Shown one piece after another: positions 8,894-16,647 of a stretch of DNA of 64,000 nt (position 1 is the first letter of the stretch; the number at the start of each line of letters is the position of its first letter). Origin of the DNA: Streptomyces spinosisporus (GTDB lineage: Bacteria; Actinomycetota; Actinomycetes; Streptomycetales; Streptomycetaceae); assembly GCF_022698145.1 (NCBI RefSeq), contig NZ_JALDAX010000029.1:1-64000 (forward strand), written 5' to 3'. The notes beneath the pieces are model-generated. The model saw only the letters and a program-made list of their open reading frames with translations, was not told the origin of the DNA and searched no databases. The position numbers and the translations under genes are program-made.

Positions 8894-9385
8894 ATGCGCA
8901 TACGTGTGGTCGCCGCGACCGCGGCAGCGGGTGCTCTGGCCGTGCTGGCCGCCGTCCCGGCCCATGCCACCGAGTACTCCTCGGCACTGAAGATCAAGGG
9001 CGTCCAGTACGACGCGCCCGGCAGGGACTCCAACAGCTGCTCGACCGGGAACACGAAGAACGAGTACCTGACGATCAGGAACTTCTCGGCCCGCACGACC
9101 GTGAACCTCAAGGGCTATGTGGTCAAGGACAAGGTCGGCAACAAGTACACCTTCAGCCACAACCACTATCTGCAGCCCGGCGACTATGTGAAGCTCCGCG
9201 GCGGCCGCGGCACCGAGTCCGACAGCAAGAACGTCGCCTACCGCAACAACTGCAACTTCATCTGGAACAACGACAAGGACACGATCTACCTCTACAAGTC
9301 CTCCGGCGCGCACGCCGACACGCACGCGTACACCAAGGCGTCCAACGACCGCGACGGGAACGGGTACGTCACGTTCCACGGCTGA
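8894..9385 (+). CDS. Secreted lamin-tail-domain protein
   Basis: A 163-aa exported protein. Residues 1-25 form a Sec signal peptide ending AHA. The mature part has the beta-rich layout of the bacterial lamin tail domain: an N-terminal strand with DAPGRDS, a conserved NEYLTIRNFS stretch, LKGYVVKDKVGNKYTF, LQPGDYVKLRGG, and a C-terminal NNDKDTIYLY. Two cysteines could form a disulfide. Such domains are found in secreted nucleases and surface proteins; alone the function is unknown. The ATG is preceded by a purine-rich GGGGGGAAG site, and a TATAGT sequence at 8844 may be its -10 element. It is followed by a large inverted repeat. Confidence 0.82.
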   Translation: MRIRVVAATAAAGALAVLAAVPAHATEYSSALKIKGVQYDAPGRDSNSCSTGNTKNEYLTIRNFSARTTVNLKGYVVKDKVGNKYTFSHNHYLQPGDYVKLRGGRGTESDSKNVAYRNNCNFIWNNDKDTIYLYKSSGAHADTHAYTKASNDRDGNGYVTFHG

Positions 9386-9448
9386 CGCCCGCACCGGAGG
9401 GACACAGAAGGACGGTGCCGGCCGGACTCCGGCACCGCCTCGACGGAG

Positions 9449-9497
9449 CGCGAACAGGCCCCGCCCCGAAGCGGATGGTGGGCGGGCCCTGTTCGCG
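9449..9497. terminator. Inverted-repeat terminator after the lamin-tail gene
   Basis: Arms 9449-9465 and 9481-9497 pair over 17 bp with one mismatch, with a 15-base loop. A smaller GGTGCCG/CGGCACC hairpin lies just before it (about 9414-9436). Confidence 0.7.
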
Positions 9498-9675
9498 GCC
9501 GCCATTGTGACGGGACCACAGTGCGGGGGAACACGCGTGAACTGTCATGTCCTGGAGTGGATCGCTCGCACCCCGTGTGCGCGGCGCACATCCCGTGTGC
9601 GGACCCCGTGTGACGTACACCGACTCGCCCGGACGATACTGGTGTACGCACGCACCCCCGCCTTCAGATGGACCC

Positions 9676-10908
9676 ATGCGCATTTCCACCAGCGTCCGAC
9701 CGGCCCCGTCCCCGACCCTGTGGCTCGCTCGGGGCCGCCACACCGGAAGCGACGCCGAGGACGTCGTACGTACGAATCTGCAGCGGCTCAAGGACCGCAC
9801 GGTCCTCGACGACCAGCGCGAGCTGCCCGAGCCCGCCGAGGACCTCGGACCCGCCGACGGCGAAAGCGGACCGTCGCACATCTTCGAGGCGCGCTGGAAG
9901 GCCGCCGGGACGGTGACGGTACGGGCCCGGCTGACGCTCACCCCCGCTGCACAGGGCGGCCATGACTGGGTGCTGGCCGCCGAGGCCGAGCGCCCCTGGC
10001 ACCCGGAGTGGCCGTCGCCCGTCACCATGTTCTGGCCCGACGATCCGGCCAGCCCGTGGGACCACGAACCAAACACGGGCCTGCGGGTCCGGGACGTCCA
10101 TCACCTGCCCACCGAGGACAGGGACATCCGGCGGCTGCTGAAGAGCTCCGTGCGCGGCGGCTGGTACATCAACGTCGTGGTGCACGAGGCGATGACGCCC
10201 GACGAGAAGGGCAGCCGACCGCTCGGCCCGCTGCTGTCGCCGAGTCTGCGCCACCGGGTGCTGGAACACCGGGCCGCACCGGAGCAGCTGCGCATCGTCA
10301 ACCGCGCGCTGCGCCCGTTCAAGGTGCAGCTGCCGCGCGGCGGCGCCGTACTGCTGCCGCCGGACCCCGCGCCGGACGGTTTCGCCGCGGACGAGTACGC
10401 CGTGCGCACCGTCTTCCTCGACGGCTCGCGGCCCGCGGACCTCGTGGACGCCCTGTCCCGTTTCGCCGCCCTGCCCCCGCTGCTGCCGGACGGCGGCGAG
10501 GCGGCCGTGCGCGCGCTGCGGGACGACTGGCAGCTGATGACGCTGGAGGAGGAACTCGACCACGAACGCCGGCTGGTGGCGATGTACTCCGAGGCGCTGG
10601 AGGCGATGACGAAGTCGCGCGACCTGTACCGCGAGGCGGCCGAGCGCGCCCACGAGGCGCTCACCGCCTACCGCGAGTCCGGCGCCGAGCCCCCCGCACC
10701 CGCACCGCCCCCGCCGCCCGCGACACCCGCCGGCTCCCCCTTCCAGCAGTTCACGCGCACCTTCGGCCGCCTCAGGGAGTCCGCGAAGGCCTTGCGGCCA
10801 CCGACCTCCACCGGCCGCGAACCCGGGCCCGAGCCCAAGACCCGGCCCGAGACCGACGACCGGTCCGAGCCACAGCCCGACGACCGGTCCGAGTCACCCG
10901 GCGGCTGA
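9676..10908 (+). CDS. Conserved actinobacterial protein with C-terminal coiled coil, function unknown
   Basis: A 410-aa protein that I do not match to a named family. The N-terminal two thirds are a mixed fold rich in conserved Trp/Pro (for example WHPEWPSPVTMFWPDDP). Residues about 275-340 form a charged helical segment (EEELDHERRLVAMYSEALEAM and on) that should be a coiled coil. After that come a Pro/Ala run and an acidic tail with Asp-Arg-Ser-Glu repeats. No signal peptide or membrane segment is seen. The frame is open from 9547, but the ATG at 9676 (MRISTSVRPAPS) begins the well-coded part. The 290 bp upstream hold the previous terminator, three CCCGTGTG copies and a CGTACACC/GGTGTACG inverted repeat (9614-9648). 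Confidence 0.72.
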   Translation: MRISTSVRPAPSPTLWLARGRHTGSDAEDVVRTNLQRLKDRTVLDDQRELPEPAEDLGPADGESGPSHIFEARWKAAGTVTVRARLTLTPAAQGGHDWVLAAEAERPWHPEWPSPVTMFWPDDPASPWDHEPNTGLRVRDVHHLPTEDRDIRRLLKSSVRGGWYINVVVHEAMTPDEKGSRPLGPLLSPSLRHRVLEHRAAPEQLRIVNRALRPFKVQLPRGGAVLLPPDPAPDGFAADEYAVRTVFLDGSRPADLVDALSRFAALPPLLPDGGEAAVRALRDDWQLMTLEEELDHERRLVAMYSEALEAMTKSRDLYREAAERAHEALTAYRESGAEPPAPAPPPPPATPAGSPFQQFTRTFGRLRESAKALRPPTSTGREPGPEPKTRPETDDRSEPQPDDRSESPGG

Positions 10909-11004
10909 GACCCGGGACGTCTCGCGGGGCGGACGTGTCAGCGCGCGCAGCCTGGATACGCGGACAGGACGGCACCACGGCCCGTCCCGGAAGGTCCCGA
11001 CGTC

Positions 11005-11589
11005 ATGGGCGACAGCCAGCATCTCCAAGGGGAGCGGGGCGGCGCGAGCGCGTCCCGCCACCGCACCGACACGACCCTGCGGGTCAACGGCAAGCCGCAC
11101 CAGCTCACCCTCGACCACCGGCGCACCCTGCTCGACGTGGTGCGCGAGGATCTGGGGCTGTACGGCGCGAAGAAGGGCTGCGACCACGGTCAGTGCGGTG
11201 CCTGCACCGTCCTGGTGGACGGGCGGCGGGTCAACAGCTGTCTGCTGCTCGCGGTGACGCTCGACGGCAGTGAGGTCACCACCGTCGAAGGGCTCACCGG
11301 CGAAGGGCCCACCGGCGACGGCGAGCAGCCGCACCCCCTCCAGCAGGCCTTCCTGGACCGCGACGCCTTCCAGTGCGGCTACTGCACCCCGGGCCAGATC
11401 TGCTCCGCCATCGGAGCGCTCGCCGAAGCGGCCGCGGGCCACCCCTCCCGGGTCACCGATCCGCGGGCACCGTCGGGGCGTGCGGTGCCGCTGGACCGGG
11501 ACGAGATCAGGGAACGGCTCAGCGGGAATCTGTGCCGCTGCGGTGCCTATCCCCGCATCGTCGACGCGGTCGAGGACGTGATCGCGTGA
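11005..11589 (+). CDS. Molybdenum aldehyde/xanthine dehydrogenase, [2Fe-2S] subunit (PaoA/YagT type)
   Basis: The 194-aa small subunit that carries two [2Fe-2S] clusters. The plant-ferredoxin-type cluster is held by Cys59, 64, 67 and 79 (GCDHGQCGACTV...C). The second, helical cluster is held by Cys124, 127, 177 and 179 (CGYCTPGQ and CRCGAY). It moves electrons from the molybdenum centre to FAD. It heads a three-gene operon; its stop overlaps the next start as GTGA. No Tat signal is present, unlike periplasmic E. coli PaoA, so the complex should be cytoplasmic. Confidence 0.93.
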   Translation: MGDSQHLQGERGGASASRHRTDTTLRVNGKPHQLTLDHRRTLLDVVREDLGLYGAKKGCDHGQCGACTVLVDGRRVNSCLLLAVTLDGSEVTTVEGLTGEGPTGDGEQPHPLQQAFLDRDAFQCGYCTPGQICSAIGALAEAAAGHPSRVTDPRAPSGRAVPLDRDEIRERLSGNLCRCGAYPRIVDAVEDVIA

Positions 11590-12578
11590 AGGCCTTCGAC
11601 TACGTCCGCGCGACGAGCGTCGAGGAGGCGTGCGCCGCCCTCGCCGCACGGCCCGGCGCCCGGTTCCTGGGCGGCGGCACCAATCTCGTCGACCTGATGA
11701 AGCTCGGCGTCGAGCAGCCCGTCGCGCTCGTCGACGTCGGCAGGCTCCCGCTGGACGCGGTGGAGGAACTGCCCGACGGCTCGCTGCGGGTCGGCGCCAT
11801 GGACCGCAACAGCGACCTCGCCGCCCACCCCGCCGTGCGCGACCGGTACCCGGCCCTGTCCCAGGCGCTCCTCGCGGGCGCCTCGGGCCAGTTGCGCAAC
11901 GCGGCCACCACAGGCGGCAATCTGCTGCAGCGCACCCGCTGCCCGTACTTCCAGGACGTCTCCAAACCGTGCAACAAGCGCGTCCCCGGCAGCGGTTGCG
12001 GGGCGCGGGACGGCGTCCACCACGACCACGCGGTGCTCGGCACCTCCGACCACTGCATCGCCACTCACCCGTCGGACATGGCGGTGGCGCTGGCGGCCCT
12101 CGACGCGAAGGTCGAGCTGTACGGCCCCGGGGGCGCGCGCGAGGTGGCGGCCGCCGAGTTCCACCGGCTGCCCGGCGACCACCCCGAGCAGGACACCGAG
12201 ATCCGCCCCGGCGAGCTGATCACCGGTGTGGTGCTGCCGGCGGCCACGGGCGGGCTGCCGTCGCTGTACCGCAAGGCCCGCGACCGCGCCTCCTACGCCT
12301 TCGCCCTGGCCTCCGTGGCCGCGATGCTGCAGGTGACGGACGGTGTCGTCGAGCGGGCCGGCATCGCTTTCGGGGCGCTGGCCCACCGGCCCTGGCGGGC
12401 CCGGGTGGCCGAGGAGGCCCTGGTCGGCGCCGCGCCCACGGCGGCCGCGTTCGAGCGCGCCGTGGACCTCGAACTGTCCGCCGCCCGACCGCTGCGGGAC
12501 AACGCCTACAAGGTGCCGCTCGCCCGCAGCCTCGCCCTGGATGTCCTGACCCGGCTCGCCGAGCCCGCCAGGACCTGA
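11586..12578 (+). CDS. Molybdenum aldehyde/xanthine dehydrogenase, FAD subunit (PaoB/YagS type)
   Basis: The 330-aa FAD-binding subunit of the complex. The CO-dehydrogenase-flavoprotein fold is marked by FLGGGTNLVDLMK at about 27-39 and ATTGGNLLQRTRCP at about 107-120. An extra loop brings in Cys119, 129, 138 and 157 (CPYF, PCNKR, SGCGA, DHCIATHPSD), the arrangement that binds an additional [4Fe-4S] cluster in E. coli PaoB and in 4-hydroxybenzoyl-CoA-reductase-like enzymes. The GTG start at 11586 overlaps the previous stop by 4 bases, implying coupling. The next gene begins 22 bp after its stop with a GGAGG site. Confidence 0.93.
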   Translation: MKAFDYVRATSVEEACAALAARPGARFLGGGTNLVDLMKLGVEQPVALVDVGRLPLDAVEELPDGSLRVGAMDRNSDLAAHPAVRDRYPALSQALLAGASGQLRNAATTGGNLLQRTRCPYFQDVSKPCNKRVPGSGCGARDGVHHDHAVLGTSDHCIATHPSDMAVALAALDAKVELYGPGGAREVAAAEFHRLPGDHPEQDTEIRPGELITGVVLPAATGGLPSLYRKARDRASYAFALASVAAMLQVTDGVVERAGIAFGALAHRPWRARVAEEALVGAAPTAAAFERAVDLELSAARPLRDNAYKVPLARSLALDVLTRLAEPART

Positions 12579-12600
12579 ACCGGCACCGGAGGAGAACGAC

Positions 12601-14682
12601 ATGGTCAGCACCGTCGTGGGCGCTCCGGTGGAGCGCCGTGAGGGTCTGGAGAAGGTCACCGGCAGCGCCCGCTACGCCGCCGAGCACGCGCCACCGCGCC
12701 GCGTCTGGGCCTGGCCCGTGCCCGCCACCGTCGCCCGCGGCACGGTGACGGCCGTCGACACGGCCGCCGCCATGGAACAGCCCGGCGTCCTGACGGTGCT
12801 CACCCACCGCAACGCGCCCCGGCTGGCCGAACCGGACGACGCCACGCTCGCGGTACTGCAGAACCCGCGCGTGCCGCACCGGGGCTGGTTCGTCGCCCTG
12901 GTGGTGGCCGAGACCCTGGAGGACGCGCGGGCCGGCGCCGCCGCGGTCCAGGTGTCCTACGAGCCCGAGGAGCACGACGTCTCGCTGACCATGACGCACC
13001 CGGGGGCGTACGTCCCCGAGGAGGCCAACGGCGGCTACCCGGCCGCCACCGAGCAGGGGGACCCCGAGCGTGCCTTCGCCTCCTCGGCCGTCCAGGTCGA
13101 CGCCGACTACCGGGTTCCGCCCCTGCACAACCACCCCATGGAACCGCACGCCAGCACCGCACAGTGGGACGGCGACCGGCTCCTGGTGCACACCTCCAGC
13201 CAAGGATCGACCGCTGTGCAGACCGTGCTCGCCGGGCTGTTCCGGCTGCCCGAGGACGGCGTCACCGTCGTCGCCGAGCACGTCGGCGGCGGTTTCGGCT
13301 CCAAGGGCACGCCACGCCCCGACGTGGTGCTGGCCGCGATGGCGGCCCGGCAGACGGGCCGACCGGTCACGCTCGCCCTGCCCCGCCGCCATATGCCCGC
13401 CGTGGTCGGGCACCGGGCGCCCACCCTGCACCGGGTCCGGCTCGGCGCCGAACCGGACGGGCGGCTCACCTCCCTGATCCACGAGGTGACGACCCACACC
13501 TCGCGCATCAAGGAGTTCACGGAGCAGGCCGCGGTGCCCGCACGGACCATGTACGCCGCCGCGCACCTGCGCACGGTGCACCGTGTGGCCCCGCTGGACG
13601 TCCCCTCACCGTCCTGGATGCGCGCCCCCGGCGAGGCTCCCGGCATGTACGCGCTGGAGTCCGCGATGGACGAATTGGCCTGTGCGCTCGGCATGGATCC
13701 GGTGGAGTTGCGCATCGTCAACGAGCCGGAAACCGAGCCCCACAGCGGCAAGCCGTTCAGCAGCAGGCATCTGGTCGAGTGTCTGCGCGAGGGCGCGCGC
13801 CGCTTCGACTGGGCCCACCGCGCGCCCCGCACGGCCGGGCCGCTGCGCATCGGAACGGGCGTGGCCGCGGCCATGTATCCCGTCCTCGTCCAGCCGTCCA
13901 CCGCCTCGGCCGGCGCCTGCCCCGACGGCACCTTCCTCGTACGGATCAACGCCACCGACATCGGTACGGGCTCCCGTACGGTGCTGGCTCAGATCGCCGC
14001 CGACGCGCTCGGCGTACCGCTCGAACGGGTCCGTACCGAGGTGGGCCGCAGCGATCTGCCGTCCGCGTCGCTGGCGGGCGGCTCGTCCGGCACGGCCTCG
14101 TGGGGGTGGGCCGTCCACGAGGCCTGCACCCGGCTGACGGCCCGGCTGGCAACGCACACCGGGCCGCTGCCACCGGACGGCCTCGACGCCCACGCCGACA
14201 CGGCCGGGCAGGCGGACGCCGACAGCCCCTGGGCGCGCCACGCGTTCGGCGCGCACTTCGCCGAGGTGGCCGTCGACACGGTGACCGGTGAGGTGCGGGC
14301 GCGGCGGCTGCTGGGTGTGTTCGCCGCCGGGCACATCCTCAACGCCCGTACGGCGCGCTCCCAGTTCGTCGGAGGCATGACCATGGGACTGGGCATGGCG
14401 CTCACCGAAGGCAGCACCATGGACGCCGCGTTCGGCGACTTCACCCAGTCCGACCTGGCGTCGTACCACGTGCCCGCGCACGCCGACGTGCCGGACATCG
14501 AGGTCCACTGGATCGACGAGGACGACCCTCATCTCAACCCGATGGGCAGCAAGGGGATCGGCGAGATCGGCATCGTGGGAACGGCGGCCGCCATCGGCAA
14601 CGCTGTCCACCACGCCACCGGCACCCGCTACCGCGAACTCCCCCTCACACCGGACCGCGTGCGGCGCGGAGCGGGTTTCTAG
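12601..14682 (+). CDS. Molybdenum aldehyde/xanthine dehydrogenase, molybdopterin subunit (PaoC/YagR type)
   Basis: The catalytic subunit (693 aa) that binds the molybdopterin cofactor and oxidises the substrate with water as oxygen source. Family marks are RREGLEKVTGSARYA at the start of the small domain, the cofactor-binding GGGFGSKG near residue 230, MRAPGEAPGMYALE near 340, and the C-terminal GSKGIGEIGIVGTAAAIGNA, whose Glu is the active-site base. It is somewhat shorter than the 730-residue E. coli homologue. A GGAGG at 12590 sets the start. No XdhC/PaoD maturation gene is next to it, so the chaperone must be elsewhere. Confidence 0.92.
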   Translation: MVSTVVGAPVERREGLEKVTGSARYAAEHAPPRRVWAWPVPATVARGTVTAVDTAAAMEQPGVLTVLTHRNAPRLAEPDDATLAVLQNPRVPHRGWFVALVVAETLEDARAGAAAVQVSYEPEEHDVSLTMTHPGAYVPEEANGGYPAATEQGDPERAFASSAVQVDADYRVPPLHNHPMEPHASTAQWDGDRLLVHTSSQGSTAVQTVLAGLFRLPEDGVTVVAEHVGGGFGSKGTPRPDVVLAAMAARQTGRPVTLALPRRHMPAVVGHRAPTLHRVRLGAEPDGRLTSLIHEVTTHTSRIKEFTEQAAVPARTMYAAAHLRTVHRVAPLDVPSPSWMRAPGEAPGMYALESAMDELACALGMDPVELRIVNEPETEPHSGKPFSSRHLVECLREGARRFDWAHRAPRTAGPLRIGTGVAAAMYPVLVQPSTASAGACPDGTFLVRINATDIGTGSRTVLAQIAADALGVPLERVRTEVGRSDLPSASLAGGSSGTASWGWAVHEACTRLTARLATHTGPLPPDGLDAHADTAGQADADSPWARHAFGAHFAEVAVDTVTGEVRARRLLGVFAAGHILNARTARSQFVGGMTMGLGMALTEGSTMDAAFGDFTQSDLASYHVPAHADVPDIEVHWIDEDDPHLNPMGSKGIGEIGIVGTAAAIGNAVHHATGTRYRELPLTPDRVRRGAGF

Positions 14683-14716
14683 GCGGCCCTACGACGAGTT
14701 GCCGCCCCACGACGAA

Positions 14717-14747
14717 TTTCCGGGCGACCCCCGTGGCCGCCCGGAAA
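14717..14747. terminator. Hairpin between convergent genes
   Basis: A 10-bp perfect stem, TTTCCGGGCG with CGCCCGGAAA, separated by an 11-base loop. It lies between the molybdopterin subunit gene and the convergent repeat-protein gene. Confidence 0.7.
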
Positions 14748-14758
14748 CCACTGGCCGC

Positions 14759-15802
14759 CTACTCCGACCGGGACACCGTGGCCAGGGGCCGGCGTGTCGG
14801 CGCGTTATCGGCCGGCGGGTTCGAGGCGAGACGTACGACGAGGGCCGTCAGTGCCGCCAGTGCCGCCGTCACGGCGGCCAGGCCCGCGATCCAGCTGGGC
14901 GCGAGCGTCAGGTCGAGCGCCCGCGAGAGCCATGCCGAGTGGAACCGGCCCTGGTACAGCTGCGCCGCCGCGAGCACCGCGGCCACCAGCATGGCGAGGG
15001 CGAGCGCGGGCGGGACGGGCCGCAGGGTCACCACCACGGCCAGCAGCGCGCACAGGGCGGACACCGCGACCGAGGAGACGTAGAGCGCGACGGGCTCGCC
15101 CTCCTGGTACATCGGGAACCACAGCATCGCGCACAGCAGGAGCGTGCCTGCCGCCACCAGGCCCGGCCACGGCAGCCGCTCGGACGGGCTCTTCGGTGCA
15201 CGGGAGGGCCGGTGGGCCGTGGTGGCGGAGGGCCGCGTGGGGAGGACGGGCGGGGCCAGGGGAACGGGTGGCGGGAAGGCGCCGCCCGGGCCCCATTCGG
15301 TCTGGCCCTGCGGCGGTGCCGACGGCTCCGTCTCCGGCAGGGCGGCGAGCGCCTCGCGTTCCTCGCTCAGCCTGCCTATGAGTTCGACGAGTTCCTCGAC
15401 GGGCCGGGCCAGTGCGGCTGCCCGGGCCGCCTCCTGTCCGAAGTGGCGCTCCGTCTGCGTCTGGTGCAGCAGCGCCATCAGACGGGTCACTTCCTCCACC
15501 GGACGGTGCTCGGCCGCCGCGCGGATGGCCTCGTCCGCGCTGGCCGCGTCGCGCGGCGGGCGGGTCAGCATGGTGACCAGCCGGGTGACGTCCTCCACGG
15601 AGCGGTCCGTGCCCACCGCGCGCAGGGCGTCGACGGTGGCTCGGGCGTACTGTGGGGACTCCTCCAGCAGCGTGATCAGGTTGGCGACCTCCTCCAGCGG
15701 GCGGTCGGCGACCGCCGCGTGCACCAGAGCGCTGACCGGGTCGTCCTGCGTGGTGGCTATGGAGGGGTCGTTGGATGCGGATGATGACGAGCGGATGCTC
15801 AT
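14759..15802 (-). CDS. Membrane protein with four 33-residue N-terminal repeats
   Basis: A 347-aa protein of unknown function. Residues about 20-150 hold four copies of a helical unit centred on R-(P/S)-x-E-(E/D)-V-x-x-L-(I/V/M)-x-(L/M)-L. The units start at residues 34, 67, 100 and 133, an exact 33-residue period. A Pro-rich linker (about 155-205) follows, then about four membrane segments (roughly 213-330) and a short tail. The repeats should form a stack of helical hairpins on the cytoplasmic side, which suggests protein binding. The ATG at 15802 has GGAGAG just upstream; upstream frame-open sequence is not coding-like. It is monocistronic and convergent with the molybdenum operon. Confidence 0.75.
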   Translation of the reverse strand: MSIRSSSSASNDPSIATTQDDPVSALVHAAVADRPLEEVANLITLLEESPQYARATVDALRAVGTDRSVEDVTRLVTMLTRPPRDAASADEAIRAAAEHRPVEEVTRLMALLHQTQTERHFGQEAARAAALARPVEELVELIGRLSEEREALAALPETEPSAPPQGQTEWGPGGAFPPPVPLAPPVLPTRPSATTAHRPSRAPKSPSERLPWPGLVAAGTLLLCAMLWFPMYQEGEPVALYVSSVAVSALCALLAVVVTLRPVPPALALAMLVAAVLAAAQLYQGRFHSAWLSRALDLTLAPSWIAGLAAVTAALAALTALVVRLASNPPADNAPTRRPLATVSRSE

Positions 15803-16013
15803 GACTCTCCTCCATGGAAGAGACGAAAAGGTACGCCAGGGCCCGCGTCCCCCGACGCTGGTCACGACGTTGCAGTGCAGTGCCATTACTAGGGGCTGCC
15901 GTCACCGGGTGCCACTCGGGTGGGCCACAGGTATGAACGCGGGCTCTACGAACGCCCAATGCGGGAATCCGGAAAGGGAGCGCCCGCTCGGCCCGCCCTG
16001 ACGAGGAGGACCC

Positions 16014-16307
16014 GTGAAACCGTCCACGACGGTGATCGTCATCACATTTTCCATCGTTGCTCTACTCATCCTCGCCATGGCGGTCGTCCTGTTCACCAGA
16101 CTGCTGCGGGCCCGCCGCGATCTGCGGCGGGCGGGCCTGCCGAGCGGTCCGCGATGGGTCTTCTGGGGCGCTGTCCTTTACTTTTTCCTGCCGACTGACC
16201 TGTTGCCCGACCCGATCTATCTGGACGATGTCGGCATTCTTCTGCTTGCTCTGCGCACGATGCACAACTCCCTCAGTGCGCCCAACCGCCGCGAATCCTC
16301 CCTGTGA
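16014..16307 (+). CDS. Small YkvA/DUF1232-like membrane protein
   Basis: A 97-aa protein with an N-terminal membrane segment (about 7-30) and a second hydrophobic stretch about 47-65 that includes FFLPTDLLPDPIYLDDVG, the DUF1232 signature (PxDLIPD-like). Members are small membrane proteins without a firmly known role. The GTG start has GAGGAGG 6 bases upstream. It lies 130 bp before the RiPP precursor gene on the same strand, so co-transcription is possible but not required. Confidence 0.8.
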   Translation: MKPSTTVIVITFSIVALLILAMAVVLFTRLLRARRDLRRAGLPSGPRWVFWGAVLYFFLPTDLLPDPIYLDDVGILLLALRTMHNSLSAPNRRESSL

Positions 16308-16438
16308 TTACGGAGAGTAAGGAAACCAATCACTCGTTCGATTCGTATAACTGACTGGAAGGGCAAGGCAGTCGGCGGACCGGGCCGCGCCGTAGCGGGC
16401 GGGGCGCTCGGTCGTGCAGCACTGACGAGGGAGAGACC

Positions 16439-16630
16439 ATGCAACCGTTCGCGCTCAACTACGCACGTCCGGCGGTGAAGTTGGAGGCTACGACTCCGTA
16501 TGTCTACGACCCCGGGCTGCAGTTGAACGTGCTCATGGACGGCCGGGTCGCCGCGGGTGACCACGCCCTGCTGAGAGAGCTGGGGACCACGACGTCCACC
16601 GCGGGGTCCAAGACACACTTCGACGACTGA
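16439..16630 (+). CDS. Putative ATP-grasp-modified RiPP precursor peptide (graspetide-like)
   Basis: A 63-aa peptide just upstream of an ATP-grasp enzyme. It has the pattern I know from the GRASP_targ / SAV_5884-associated precursors: an N-terminal PFALNYARP block, a central YVYDPGLQLNV with DGR, and a C-terminal Thr/Ser-rich part (TTTSTAGSKTHFDD) that would be the core. The hydroxyls in TTTST and the terminal Asp62/Asp63 carboxylates could be joined by ester links made by the ATP-grasp enzyme. The ATG has a strong GAGGGAGAG site. Peptide modification is inferred from family and position only. Confidence 0.82.
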   Translation: MQPFALNYARPAVKLEATTPYVYDPGLQLNVLMDGRVAAGDHALLRELGTTTSTAGSKTHFDD

Positions 16631-16647
16631 ACGCACCGCAGCCGACC

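Noticed and set aside
14683..14758. Direct repeat ACGACGA near the end of the molybdenum operon as an attachment site
   Set aside because: Only seven bases, no integrase or tRNA nearby; explained better by chance next to a terminator.
16321..16351. ECF-type promoter (GGAAACC ... CGTT) before the RiPP precursor
   Set aside because: The spacing between the two elements is far too short for an ECF promoter, and the TATAAC at 16346 has no convincing -35.
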